From positions 24,704 to 88,703 of the forward strand of contig DASXUX010000070.1 of assembly GCA_036504595.1 (NCBI GenBank): a stretch of 64,000 nucleotides of DNA. Direction: 5' to 3'. Every line of letters begins with the position of its first letter. Position 1 is the stretch's first letter. The notes beneath the pieces were generated by a model that saw only the letters and a list, made by a program, of their open reading frames with translations, was not told the origin of the DNA and searched no databases. Source of the DNA: DASXUX01 sp036504595. GTDB taxonomy: Bacteria > Planctomycetota > SZUA-567 > H5-PLA8. Positions 15,053 to 23,315 of this stretch are shown here, in pieces. Position numbers and translations under genes: made by a program.

Positions 15053-15829
15053 ATGAAACTAGCCATCAGCGGCAAAGGCGGCACCGGGAAATCGACGCTG
15101 GCGGCGATGTTTGCGCATCTGGCGGTCGCTGACGGCCTGCGCGTGCTGGCGGTCGATGCCGACCCGGCGGCGAGTCTGGCGGCCGCTCTGGGGATGCCGG
15201 CGGCGCAGCGCAAGGCGATCATTCCGTTGGCGGAACGGCGGGCGCTGATCGAGGAGCGCACGGGCGCGAAGGTCAAACAGTACGGGCAAATCTTCAAGCT
15301 GAACCCGGAAGTCTCGGATATTGCCGAGAAAGAGTCGGCGCGGTTTCGCGGGATTCACTTGCTGGTTCTGGGCGCGGTCGAGCGTGGCGGGTCGGGGTGC
15401 GCGTGTCCGGAAAGCACGATCCTGAAAGCGCTGCTGAACGATATCGTTCTCTATAAAAGCGATTGCGTGATTCTGGATTTCGAGGCCGGGCTGGAGCACC
15501 TCGGCCGCGCGACGGCTCACGGTGTGGACTTGATGCTGATCATGCTCGAACCCGGCGGCCGCGCGGTCGAGACGGCTCAGGACGTGCGGCGCATGGCCGC
15601 GGAGATTGGCGTCAAACGGACAGCGTTGGTCGGAAATAAAATCGCCAGCGCGGCGGACCAGAAGTTCCTGGAGAGCGCGTTTCCAGTGGGGGATTATCTG
15701 GGCGCGCTGCCGTTCGATGAAACGATTCGGCGCGCGGACCGGGAGAACTTGCCGCTGATCGATATTGCACCGGCTGAGTTGGTTGCGAACTTCCGCGGGA
15801 TATGGGACGCGACGAAACGGCTTTGCTAA
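15053..15829 (+). CDS. cooC: CooC-like nickel-insertion ATPase for CO dehydrogenase
   Basis: A 258-residue SIMIBI-class P-loop ATPase of the MinD/CooC group. The deviant Walker A ISGKGGTGKST is at residues 5-15 and the switch region is VLAVDADPAASLAAALG. The C-x-C metal motif GCACPES (Cys116/Cys118) is characteristic of CooC, in which the dimer binds nickel for the CO dehydrogenase active site. Walker B-like VILDFEAGLEHLGR follows. AGGAAAGG precedes the start. No CO dehydrogenase or acetyl-CoA synthase gene is in the window, so the link to CO metabolism rests on the family. Confidence 0.82.
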   Translation: MKLAISGKGGTGKSTLAAMFAHLAVADGLRVLAVDADPAASLAAALGMPAAQRKAIIPLAERRALIEERTGAKVKQYGQIFKLNPEVSDIAEKESARFRGIHLLVLGAVERGGSGCACPESTILKALLNDIVLYKSDCVILDFEAGLEHLGRATAHGVDLMLIMLEPGGRAVETAQDVRRMAAEIGVKRTALVGNKIASAADQKFLESAFPVGDYLGALPFDETIRRADRENLPLIDIAPAELVANFRGIWDATKRLC

Positions 15830-15903
15830 CCGCAAAGACGCAAAGGCGCAAAGAACAGATCTTGATCAAAAGAAATCCTTTGCGTCTTCGCGTCTTTGCG
15901 GTT
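15828..15903. repeat. Inverted octamer arrays (CGCAAAGA words)
   Basis: AACCGCAAAGACGCAAAGGC (from 15828) and its inverted counterpart CTTTGCGTCTTCGCGTCTTT (from 15878) face each other across a 24-base A/T-rich loop. The element lies between the convergent cooC and methyltransferase genes and includes the cooC stop region. Confidence 0.8.
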
Positions 15904-15927
15904 CAAAACGCTGTTAATGAGCCATGA

Positions 15928-16758
15928 CTATTTTTCGGCGATGAATCGCAGCTCCGTGCCCAGACAGAGCACGCGGGCGGCGTATTGAGCGGCGGCGGCG
16001 AATCCTGAGCGGGTGCCTCCGCCCCAGTGGATGTAGCGGCGGACATTCTTGAAGCCGGCGCGCTCCAGTAACGCCTTCAGCGTGCGGCGATGGAAGTGAG
16101 TCAGATGGGTTTGGTTTAGGAAGTTGAAGTATTGGGCTCCTTTCAAGAAGCGTTCAAGAGCGTTCGTGTTCGGCGTCATCACCCAAACCATGCCGCCGGG
16201 CTTCAGGTGCGCGTGGACCTGTCGCATCGCCAGCAGGGGATCGGGAAGGTGCTCCAGCACGCCCCACAGCGTGACAATGTCGTAATACTCGTCGGGCGGG
16301 ATCTGATCGAGCGTCAGTTGGCGCACGTCGAGTTTCAGCGTTTGGGTGGCGTATTCGATTGCGTGCGGACTGGTTTCGATTCCGCGCGCTTGCAGACCGC
16401 GCGCGAGACACTGTTCCATGAAGAAGCCGTGGCCGCAGCCAACGTCGAGCAAAGAGGGGCCGAGGCGGCGCTCGCGGGCCTCCTTGGCGACGACTTCGGC
16501 GTTGACGGACCAGACATCTTTGTTGGCGTCGCGCCACTTCTCGTACTGGCCGGCCTGCTGGCGCTCAGGGTTGTAGTAATGTTCTGCGTAGTAACGGGTT
16601 AGCTCATCCGCCGAAAGCCTTGGACAAGTGCGCCACAGCCCGCAAGTCGTGCAACGGACGATCTTGATCTTGACGTAATCGTACTGTACTTCAGCGGCGG
16701 CGCTCTGGCACATGGGGCAGAGGGGCTGTGTGTCGGTGCCGGAGGCGGTGAAGAGCAT
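15928..16758 (-). CDS. SAM-dependent methyltransferase with N-terminal zinc ribbon
   Basis: A 276-residue class I methyltransferase. The N-terminal residues 15-48 hold two Cys pairs (CPMC and CTTC), a small zinc ribbon. Motif I LLDVGCGHGFFMEQ is at about residues 103-116, motif II-like ARGIETSPHAIEYA follows, and the acidic motif DIVTLWGVLEHLPDP is at about 162-176. Zinc-ribbon methyltransferases of this shape are often in polysaccharide clusters and methylate sugars. Upstream sequence is a CAGTTAC heptamer array reaching within 5 bases of the ATG, with no obvious ribosome site. Confidence 0.85.
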   Translation of the reverse strand: MLFTASGTDTQPLCPMCQSAAAEVQYDYVKIKIVRCTTCGLWRTCPRLSADELTRYYAEHYYNPERQQAGQYEKWRDANKDVWSVNAEVVAKEARERRLGPSLLDVGCGHGFFMEQCLARGLQARGIETSPHAIEYATQTLKLDVRQLTLDQIPPDEYYDIVTLWGVLEHLPDPLLAMRQVHAHLKPGGMVWVMTPNTNALERFLKGAQYFNFLNQTHLTHFHRRTLKALLERAGFKNVRRYIHWGGGTRSGFAAAAQYAARVLCLGTELRFIAEK

Positions 16759-16763
16759 GGCGT

Positions 16764-16808
16764 CAGTTACCAGTTACCAATGAACAGTCACCAGTGAACA
16801 GATAACAG
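16764..16808. repeat. Heptamer array CAGTTAC/CAGTGAA, 6 units
   Basis: CAGTTAC, CAGTTAC, CAATGAA, CAGTCAC, CAGTGAA, CAGATAA, CAG with strict 7-base spacing. It lies directly upstream of the methyltransferase start and has no inverted partner. Confidence 0.8.
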
Positions 16809-17053
16809 ACTACCACGCGCCACTCCCCTTTTTTTGCCAGAAATCACCGAACCATCTCCCCAGCCGCCGCGTATGCCTGATAGGAATCGGGATAGTTACT
16901 GGGTCTTTGAGGACGGTACTCCACCCAGCCGGGCTGTAAGTGTTCTTGACAGAAGTTTGAAAATCAGGCATCAAGTGTGATCTTGCGCATGTCGCGCGTG
17001 GCAAGGGTTTCGGGGCTGATCAACAGCCTCTGCAAACAACAAGGAGGTGTCCC

Positions 17054-17716
17054 ATGATCCGAGCGAAGAAGCACGGATTCACGTTGATCGAGTTGCTGGT
17101 CGTGATCGCGATCATCGCAATTCTGGCCGGCCTCATCCTGCCGGTGTTGGCCCGCGCGCGCGAATCGGCGCGGCGAACGTCTTGTGCGAGCAATCTGAAT
17201 CAGATTGCCAAGGGTTGTTTCATGTACGCGGACGTGCCGTCTAATGGCGGCCAGTTCCCGGGCGACTACACGACCGGGCACGAACGCGGCGACATGTGGC
17301 TGGGGCTGTTGTATCGCCAGTACGTTGCCGATAACCGCGTGTTCTCCTGTCCGTCTCACCCGCGATCGCCGACGGAACTCGCCGCCATCGTCGCTTCGAC
17401 CGGCCACGAAGATCCGTCAACCTTCAACTTCAAGTCGTCTTACGGGTACGACGCCGGGCATTCGAGCTCCGACGCGCTGGCCGGTGTCCTGATGGATGGA
17501 TCGACGGCTGCCCAGAATTCGACGAATCACGGCACCGACGCGACGAGCAAGAAAGGTGTTGGTCAGAACGTGGTGATCGGCGCAGGCACGACCGAGTGGA
17601 TGGCGACGCTCTTCCGCAACCTGGGCAACAACGTCGAAGACGCAGACATCACCGCCGACGGCTCCGGCACTCCGCCCCGCGAAATGGACGGCTTCATTGT
17701 CTGGGCGACGAAGTAG
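17054..17716 (+). CDS. Type II secretion/type IV prepilin-like protein
   Basis: A 220-residue protein starting at ATG 17054 after AAGGAGG. The short basic leader MIRAKKHG is followed by the prepilin peptidase site G|FTLIELLVV, with the conserved Glu5 of the mature protein and a long hydrophobic helix. The RARESARRTSCASNLNQIAK segment is typical of planctomycete-type prepilins. The globular part is rich in Gly/Thr/Asp (NGGQFPGDYTTGHERGDMW) and contains a single CP-x pair region near FSCPSHPRSP. Such proteins are numerous paralogues in Planctomycetota; their roles in pili or secretion are mostly untested. A good terminator follows. Confidence 0.88.
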   Translation: MIRAKKHGFTLIELLVVIAIIAILAGLILPVLARARESARRTSCASNLNQIAKGCFMYADVPSNGGQFPGDYTTGHERGDMWLGLLYRQYVADNRVFSCPSHPRSPTELAAIVASTGHEDPSTFNFKSSYGYDAGHSSSDALAGVLMDGSTAAQNSTNHGTDATSKKGVGQNVVIGAGTTEWMATLFRNLGNNVEDADITADGSGTPPREMDGFIVWATK

Positions 17717-17724
17717 TTGGTAGC

Positions 17725-17742
17725 GCCGGCCTCCGTGCCGGC
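17725..17742. repeat. P-family palindrome core after the prepilin stop
   Basis: GCCGGC-CTCCGT-GCCGGC preceded by GGTAGC. It begins 9 bases after the stop codon. Confidence 0.75.
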
Positions 17743-17766
17743 CGCGAGTAGTTTGTGTGCACAAAG

Positions 17767-17792
17767 AACCTCGCTGAAAGGCGAGGTTTTTT
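17767..17792 (+). terminator. Rho-independent terminator of the prepilin gene
   Basis: Stem CCTCGC/GCGAGG (17769-17774, 17781-17786) with loop TGAAAG, then six T. Confidence 0.85.
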
Positions 17793-17797
17793 GTGTT

Positions 17798-17873
17798 CAT
17801 TAGTCATTAGTCATTAGTCATTGGTCATTGACGCGGGCCGGTCGTTAATGACCAATGACGAATGACCAATGAC
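17798..17873. repeat. Inverted heptamer arrays CATTAGT ... CAATGAC
   Basis: Five units CATTAGT x3, CATTGGT, CATTGAC (17798-17832) face four inverted units (about 17845-17873) across a GC-rich loop. The hydrolase gene on the minus strand ends inside the first half, so its C-terminal tail is repeat-encoded. Confidence 0.88.
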
Positions 17874-18737
17874 TTCCGTTCGGATGAACTCGGCGATAGC
17901 GCTATTGACGATCTCAGGCGTGGTGAAGAAGAAAGCGTGACCGCCGCGTTCGACTGTGACGAGTTTCGCGCCGGGGATGGAGTTGGCTAGTTCCACTCCG
18001 GCGGCGTAGGGCAGCATGTGGTCTTTGGTGCCGTGCAGGACCAATGTCGGAAGTTTCAACTCCCGAGCGGCGGGGATCTGACGCTGTCGTGTGAGCGACA
18101 TGACGGCGTTGACGTAGTACGTGCGCGTGCGGTCGAGTTTGCACGAGACCAGCCAGTCCGCTTCGTCAGGCTTGATGTGACCGAAGAACTGCGTGTGCAG
18201 GATCAGGCCGCGAGCGGCATCGCGCGCTCGTCCCAACGGCAGCAGGCGGATGCAGGGAGCGAAAAGGCGCTGCCAGAACGGCAAGTGACGGCAATCGCCA
18301 AAGGTCCCGAGCAGAATCAGTCCGCGCAGCGGCACCCGGCCGCGAAGGGCTGTCGCCAGCGCGACCGCTCCGCCCATCGAGCACCCGCCAAGGAACAGGC
18401 CGGGGCCTTCGTGCAGACCGGCGGCTTTGACATATTCTTCAACGTTGCGCGCGAAGTTGCCCAAACCGGTTTCACCCGCCGCGGGCTCATTGGGCATCTG
18501 GAAGAACTGCAGCCGAGAGATGGCGCCCAGCGGGAGCTGCCGCAGGAATCCCAATCCGTCCATGCCCATGCCGGGAAGGAGCAGCAAGGCCGGGGCATTC
18601 TTGTCGCGGCAGATGTACGGTTCGGCCGCGGGCACGAGCGCTTCCAAGGTTCCGAAATGCGGAACGTCGATGACCCGATGCTGGAAGTGCTTCTGTTCCA
18701 GCGAGGGGATCGGTGGCAGAGCCAAGGTCGTGCTCAT
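17814..18737 (-). CDS. Alpha/beta-hydrolase fold protein
   Basis: A 307-residue serine hydrolase. The oxyanion region is LLLLPGMGMDGLGFLRQLP, the nucleophile elbow is FLGGCSMGGAVAL (Ser about residue 118), the catalytic Asp is in LVLHGTKDHMLPYAAG, and the His is in ERGGHAFFFTTPE. It is cytoplasmic, with no signal peptide. The last roughly 18 residues (from EVIGHSSLVIND) are encoded by a heptamer array and are probably not part of the ancestral fold. The substrate is unknown: esterase, lactonase or C-C hydrolase are all possible. Confidence 0.85.
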   Translation of the reverse strand: MSTTLALPPIPSLEQKHFQHRVIDVPHFGTLEALVPAAEPYICRDKNAPALLLLPGMGMDGLGFLRQLPLGAISRLQFFQMPNEPAAGETGLGNFARNVEEYVKAAGLHEGPGLFLGGCSMGGAVALATALRGRVPLRGLILLGTFGDCRHLPFWQRLFAPCIRLLPLGRARDAARGLILHTQFFGHIKPDEADWLVSCKLDRTRTYYVNAVMSLTRQRQIPAARELKLPTLVLHGTKDHMLPYAAGVELANSIPGAKLVTVERGGHAFFFTTPEIVNSAIAEFIRTEVIGHSSLVINDRPASMTND

Positions 18738-18977
18738 CGACGCATAATCTAGCAGGCAAGGGCGTCCATTTGCAACCGAACGTTTTTTGCTTGCATTCCC
18801 TTAGGATGAGATTAGGGTTGTTGTTCGCAGGCGCGTTCGACACATATTGAACCTGGGCCGACCTTATTTATGAGGCGGCGGGGGAAACCGGGCGTGGCCT
18901 GAATTCGCAGGACTGATCCACGGACAACTCAGGAAAGCCAGAGCGCGACGGTGGCGTCACGTGCTTACGTGGCGCAC

Positions 18978-19005
18978 GGGTGACGCGTGGCGAGTGACGG
19001 GTGGA
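18978..19005. repeat. Short heptamer array GGGTGAC/GAGTGAC
   Basis: Four 7-base units GGGTGAC, GCGTGGC, GAGTGAC, GGGTGGA in the leader of the two-HTH regulator gene. The rest of 18738-19035 shows no other structure; it should carry divergent promoters. Confidence 0.55.
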
Positions 19006-19035
19006 AAGGTTTGCGATGATGTGGAGGGCGGAGTG

Positions 19036-20166
19036 ATGAACGGAAATCGGCAGGAGGCAGAGGCAGTAGGCAGGGGTGTCGGCGCGGGGGCGGAGATCAG
19101 AACCGCGACCGTAAGGGAGCGGTCGGACAGCGGCTTGACGGCGGAGGAACTGAAGGATCCGTGGAAGGCGATGTTTTCGGCGGGCGTGGTGAAGATGTTC
19201 GAGGCGCGGCGGGCGCTGGCGGTGAAGGAGTTGGGGGACGCGGATGCGGTGTTCGAGAGCGAGAGATACGCGAAGGAGTGCAAGAAGTTTGGAGAGGCGC
19301 ACGCGAATACGCTGCAGGACGCTCGCGACGAGCGGCGCATGCGCGCTCAGGCGGTGGAGCGTGTGCCGCTGTGGCAGCAGGTTTCGGGGTTGTTACCAGG
19401 CGGGGAAGAGCGGATGAGTCCGCGCGAGCGGCTCGGGGCGATGCTGCTGCTCGTGAAGAAAGCGGAGGCGCTGCTGCGGTACGAGATCAAGCATTCGGGC
19501 GAGCACGAGAGCGAGATCGAGGCGCTGGAAGTGCGCACGTATCTGTGGGATCCGCTGCGGACGGTTTGTTTTCACCTGGGGATTTCGCAGCGGAGGTTGA
19601 CGTCTTACTGCAAGGAACTCACGGGCATGTCGGCGATGGAGATGGTGGATCGGATGAAGGCTGAGGGCGTGAGAGGGAAACTCAAGGAGGAACTGAGGAA
19701 GTTTGTTCTCGGAATGAAGACGGAACGCTGCGGCTCTGCCGCAGACCTAACCCCCCAGCCCCCTTCCCTCGAAGGGAAGGGGGAGAACGGGAATTCCCCC
19801 TCACCCCTAACCCCTCTCCCTCGCGGGGGAGAGGGGAACCGGAGCAGCGGGCCAGACGCCCGCACTACGGAGGAGGCGGATGCGGTTTTTGCGGCGTTGA
19901 AGAAGTCGAGGAGGGATGGGCGGTGGCATCGGACGACGTGGGCGATGGGGTTGGGGTTTTCTAGCTACCAGAGATTTTTCAGGGCGTGTTTGTTGTGCTT
20001 TGGGAAGACGCCGCATGAAGTGGAGATGGAATTGATCGAAGAGATCTTGAGCGAAGGAGAGCGGGAGACGGAGCGCGTTGCGACGGGGAGCGCGGTGGCG
20101 GTGCGGACGGACGAGGGCGAGGGGCAGCGAGAAGAGAAGCCCGCGGCCGGAGTCTCAGTGACGTAG
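19036..20166 (+). CDS. AraC-like two-HTH regulator interrupted by an in-frame repeat
   Basis: The start ATG 19036 is supported by GGAGGGCGGAG just upstream; the frame also runs to 18961 without support. The protein is 376 residues. The N-terminal half is helical and charged. Two AraC-type helix-turn-helix segments are visible: DPLRTVCFHLGISQRRLTSY ... MSAMEMVDRMKAEGVR, and later HRTTWAMGLGFSSYQRFFRA ... TPHEVEMELIEEI. Between them residues about 238-280 are encoded by a C-family composite (PQPPSLEGKGENGN, SPLTPLPRGGEGNRS). In AraC proteins the two HTH motifs are joined by one rigid helix, so a 40-residue insertion may change or abolish DNA binding. The tail is acidic and low in complexity. 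Confidence 0.65.
   Translation: MNGNRQEAEAVGRGVGAGAEIRTATVRERSDSGLTAEELKDPWKAMFSAGVVKMFEARRALAVKELGDADAVFESERYAKECKKFGEAHANTLQDARDERRMRAQAVERVPLWQQVSGLLPGGEERMSPRERLGAMLLLVKKAEALLRYEIKHSGEHESEIEALEVRTYLWDPLRTVCFHLGISQRRLTSYCKELTGMSAMEMVDRMKAEGVRGKLKEELRKFVLGMKTERCGSAADLTPQPPSLEGKGENGNSPSPLTPLPRGGEGNRSSGPDARTTEEADAVFAALKKSRRDGRWHRTTWAMGLGFSSYQRFFRACLLCFGKTPHEVEMELIEEILSEGERETERVATGSAVAVRTDEGEGQREEKPAAGVSVT
19748..19863. repeat. In-frame C-family composite inside the regulator gene
   Basis: Three consecutive hairpins: CCCCCTTCCCTC/GAAGGGAAGGGGG (19748-19788), CCCCTCACCCCTAACCCC/GGGGGAGAGGGG (19796-19843), and GCGGGC/GCCCGC (19847-19863). The frame remains open through all of them. The last two also occur in the same order in the glycosidase gene at 40637-40727. 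Confidence 0.85.
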
Positions 20167-20314
20167 AGAGCGGAAAGGCGGGGCTGGTTTGGCGTTTCGG
20201 GCCGGGTTTGGCGGACTGGCGCAGGGGCGGTGTTGGGTGACGACAAAAATCGGGGCGCGAAACACGAGAGTTTGCGGGAGCGCGAACGGAATTTGGTGGT
20301 GCACGGCGGGGCGG

Positions 20315-20369
20315 CATCGGTCTAGCGCAGTCCGCAAACGGAAAAAGCGCGGACTGCGCTAGACCGATG
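20315..20369. repeat. Perfect 21-bp hairpin upstream of hisD
   Basis: CATCGGTCTAGCGCAGTCCGC (21 bases in all, 20315-20335) is matched without mismatch by 20349-20369; the loop is AAACGGAAAAAGC. The right arm runs into GGCACC, like the H family. The rest of 20167-20506 shows nothing further; the hisD promoter should lie at 20370-20506. Confidence 0.85.
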
Positions 20370-20506
20370 GCACCCTTGAAGGGCGCAAGGCGAATTCCGA
20401 CGTGCAAAGGGGATGTGCGCACAGGTGCAGGATTGGACAGAAGCGCGGGAGACCGGCGGTACAGCTTTTGGTTGAATTTCGAGCCGAAACATTGTTTATT
20501 GCTGCG

Positions 20507-21883
20507 ATGAAAACGACGACACTGATTCCTCTGCTGAAAGCGGGCACCCCGGCGGCCAGGACGGCCATCGCCAAACTGGCCACGCGGCTGAGCGCGCTGG
20601 AACACATCGACCACGCGGCGTTTCGCGCGCGCACGAAGGCGGCGTTCGGCCGAGAACTTCGCCCGGACCAGGTGGTGGAGAAGATTCTGGCCGATGTTCG
20701 CGCCGATGGCGACCGCGCGCTGTTCCACTACGCGCAGAAACTCGATGGCGTGAAACTGAATCCGAAAACGCTGAAGGTGACGTTGGCCGAACGGCATGCG
20801 GCGTATCAGCGCACGGACAAAATCGTTCGTGACGCGCTGGAACTGAGCGCGGCGCGCGTGGCGGAATACCAGGGGCGGCTGATGCCGGCGAAAGTTCCGG
20901 CCGAAGCCACCAAGCGCGGGCCGGCGGGCGTGAAGTGCGGGATGCGCTGGGATCCCCTGCGCCGAGCGGGGCTGTATGTTCCGGCGGGGACGGCGCCGCT
21001 GTTTTCGAGCGTGCCGATGCTCGCCGTGCCGGCTCAAGTGGCGGGCGTGAAGGAGATCGCGATCGCGACTCCGTGCAACAAGAACGGCGCAGTGAACGAC
21101 GGGATTCTGTGTGCGTGCGAAATTCTGGGCGTCACTGAAATCTACAAGCTCGGCGGCGTGCAGGCGATTGGAGCTCTGGCGTTTGGGACGAAGTCGGTTC
21201 CCGCCGTGGACAAAATTGCCGGACCAGGAAATCTGTTCGTGATGCTGGCCAAGCGCGCGGTCTTCGGCCACGTCGATATCGATATGCTCGCCGGGCCCAG
21301 CGAAGTGCTTGTCATCGCCGACGAAAGCGCCAACCCGGCGTATGTCGCGGCCGATCTGCTGGCTCAGGCGGAACATGACGTGCTGGCCTCATGCGTTCTG
21401 CTGACGGACAGCGCGCGGGTTGCCGAGCAGGTTCGCGAAGAGCTTGGCCGGCAGCTTGAGACACTTCCGCGCAAGGAAATCGCCGCGACTTCGTTACGAG
21501 ATTGGGGCGCTTTGATCGTCACGCGCGACCTGGCTCAAGCGGTGGAGATCGGCAACGCACTGGCGCCGGAACACTTGGAGATCATGACCGCCAAGCCGCA
21601 GACTCTGGCGCCGAAGTTGACGACGGCCGGCGCGTTGTTCCTCGGCGCGCACGCGACCGAGCCGCTGGGCGACTACATCGCCGGGCCAAGCCACGTGTTG
21701 CCGACGGGCGGGACGGCGCGGGCGTTTTCGGGCGTGAGCGTCTACTCGTTTTTGCGGCGGACGAGCATCATCGAAGCCGACGCGGACGGCCTGGCGGCTC
21801 TGGCCGACGCCACAGCGGCGCTGGCGGAAGCGGAGAGTCTGATAGCGCACCAGCGGGCGGTGCTGATACGCAGTAAGCAGTAG
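20507..21883 (+). CDS. hisD: Histidinol dehydrogenase
   Basis: A 458-residue protein starting at ATG 20507 (MKTTTLIPLL); the longer frame to 20402 lacks support. HisD catalyses the last two steps of histidine synthesis, oxidising L-histidinol to histidine with two NAD+. Hallmarks seen are YVPAGTAPLFSSVPMLAVPA, VQAIGALAFGT, KIAGPGN, the signature DMLAGPSEVLVIAD, zinc/active-site AEHDVLAS, APEHLEIM, and GPSHVLPTGGTARAFSG. Length is slightly above the usual 430. It is not next to other his genes. The last codons and the TAG stop lie within a CAGTAGG heptamer array. Confidence 0.96.
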   Translation: MKTTTLIPLLKAGTPAARTAIAKLATRLSALEHIDHAAFRARTKAAFGRELRPDQVVEKILADVRADGDRALFHYAQKLDGVKLNPKTLKVTLAERHAAYQRTDKIVRDALELSAARVAEYQGRLMPAKVPAEATKRGPAGVKCGMRWDPLRRAGLYVPAGTAPLFSSVPMLAVPAQVAGVKEIAIATPCNKNGAVNDGILCACEILGVTEIYKLGGVQAIGALAFGTKSVPAVDKIAGPGNLFVMLAKRAVFGHVDIDMLAGPSEVLVIADESANPAYVAADLLAQAEHDVLASCVLLTDSARVAEQVREELGRQLETLPRKEIAATSLRDWGALIVTRDLAQAVEIGNALAPEHLEIMTAKPQTLAPKLTTAGALFLGAHATEPLGDYIAGPSHVLPTGGTARAFSGVSVYSFLRRTSIIEADADGLAALADATAALAEAESLIAHQRAVLIRSKQ

Positions 21884-21903
21884 GCAGTGGCAGTAGGCAG
21901 GAA
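21871..21903. repeat. Heptamer array CAGTAGG overlapping the hisD stop
   Basis: CAGTAAG, CAGTAGG, CAGTGG (one base short), CAGTAGG, CAGGAAC. The hisD stop codon TAG is formed by the second unit. Confidence 0.7.
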
Positions 21904-21935
21904 CAGCAACATCACGCGTCACACGGAGGGATGGT

Positions 21936-22949
21936 ATGGAAACGAGTCCCTCTCGGCAGCGAATGCGGCGGCGGTTGGTGCTGCTGATCAACGGGCTGTG
22001 CATCGGGGTGGCGCTGGGCCTGCTGTTTTACTTGTGGCGCTGGCAGGGGCGACGGAAGCCGTTGGGTACGACCGGGCAATACATTGCGCCGGAGGAGGAA
22101 GATCCGGCACGGGTCGCTCAACTGCGCGCGGCGATGGCGACGGTGGCACCGCTCCACGCGCCGATGCCCAAGCCGGGGCCGAGCGACTGGCTGGCCCACC
22201 ACAAAGAGGACGGCCAGACGTTTGAGCAATATCTGAAGTGTCAGCCAGTGCGGCTGACGCCGGCGCGACATGTTTTGTACGTGCAGCCGCTTGGCGGATT
22301 GACGCCGACGCAGCGCCGGATCGTCAAACTGACGGCGGATTACATGGCGGCGTACTTCAGCACGGACGTGCGGATCGCCGACGATTTGCCGTTGGACTTG
22401 GTGCCGGAGAAAGACCGCCGCGCATCGCGCGGGTTCGGGATGCAGATTCACGCCGGAAACGCGCTGCACAATATCCTCTCGCCGCGCCTGCCGGACGATG
22501 CGGCCGCGTACATCGCCTTTACGGCCGTCGATCTCTATCCGGAAGAGTCCTGGAATTTCGTCTTCGGCGAGGCGTCGCTGTACGACCGCGTGGGAATCTG
22601 GTCACTGGCTCGGTATGGCGATCCGGACGAGAGCCGCGCCGCGTTTCAGCTTTGTCTGTTGCGGACAATCAAAGTTGCGACGCATGAGACGGGGCACATG
22701 TTTTCGCTGCAGCACTGCATCGCTCACGCCTGCAATATGAACGGAAGCAACAATATGTCGGAGTCCGACGCCGCACCGCTGTGGGAATGCGCGGAGTGCC
22801 TGGCGAAGATTTGCGTCGCAACCGGCGCGGACCCGCTGAAGCGATATGGAAAACTGGCGGAGCTTTGCAGGGAGCAGGGATTCGAGGCCGAGCAGAAGTT
22901 CTTTGAAAATTCGGCGAAGGAACTGCAAGCCGCAGATGGACCCAGATGA
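21936..22949 (+). CDS. Membrane-anchored archaemetzincin-like metallopeptidase (M54)
   Basis: A 337-residue protein starting after GGAGGG. Residues 10-38 form a single N-terminal membrane anchor (RRLVLLINGLCIGVALGLLF), which puts the catalytic domain outside the cytoplasm if the usual inside-positive rule holds. The catalytic region has VATHETGHMFSLQHC (HExxH, third His, then Cys), C-x4-C, CNM, and a downstream CxxC (ECAEC). This is the double-metal pattern of archaemetzincins; the usual Gly of the extended motif is Ser here. Typical family members are shorter (about 180-200 residues) and soluble. Its last residues are repeat-encoded (CAGATG words), and its physiological substrate is unknown. 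Confidence 0.85.
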   Translation: METSPSRQRMRRRLVLLINGLCIGVALGLLFYLWRWQGRRKPLGTTGQYIAPEEEDPARVAQLRAAMATVAPLHAPMPKPGPSDWLAHHKEDGQTFEQYLKCQPVRLTPARHVLYVQPLGGLTPTQRRIVKLTADYMAAYFSTDVRIADDLPLDLVPEKDRRASRGFGMQIHAGNALHNILSPRLPDDAAAYIAFTAVDLYPEESWNFVFGEASLYDRVGIWSLARYGDPDESRAAFQLCLLRTIKVATHETGHMFSLQHCIAHACNMNGSNNMSESDAAPLWECAECLAKICVATGADPLKRYGKLAELCREQGFEAEQKFFENSAKELQAADGPR

Positions 22950-23020
22950 ACGCGGAGGAATGACGGAAGCGGCGGATTGACGCCGCAGGGCCAGAGGATA
23001 TTCTGAATGGCGGAGGCGGA

Positions 23021-23305
23021 ATGGGCGTCGATGCACTTGCGATCTTGCGCAAAGCTGTACTCGATCAGCGCTATGTGTTGACCGAACACGCGTACGATGA
23101 AATGGATGATGACAATCTGGATGTGCTGGACATTGAATCGGCAATCTTGACCGGTGCGCTCGCGCAGGTCTTGACAGACGATCCTCGAGGAACACGTTTC
23201 GTAGTGCATGGCAAAGCGTGTGACCAGAGCACCAGTGTCGCCGTTGTGGCGCGCTGCGTAGAGGATGGGAAGGTGCTCGTTGTAACGGTCTACGAGCTCG
23301 AATGA
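23021..23305 (+). CDS. DUF4258 protein, probable toxin of a toxin-antitoxin pair
   Basis: A 94-residue protein resembling DUF4258: an N-terminal helix, HAYDEMDDDNLDVLDIESAI, then beta strands GTRFVVHGKACDQSTSVAVV and KVLVVTVYELE. This domain is compared with RelE/MqsR-like mRNA interferases and is often followed by a YgiT zinc-finger gene, as here. The gene pair is spaced by 10 bases, and the stop codon overlaps the next gene's ribosome site (TGAGGAAAAG). Toxin activity is inferred from family and order only. Confidence 0.75.
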   Translation: MGVDALAILRKAVLDQRYVLTEHAYDEMDDDNLDVLDIESAILTGALAQVLTDDPRGTRFVVHGKACDQSTSVAVVARCVEDGKVLVVTVYELE

Positions 23306-23315
23306 GGAAAAGAAC

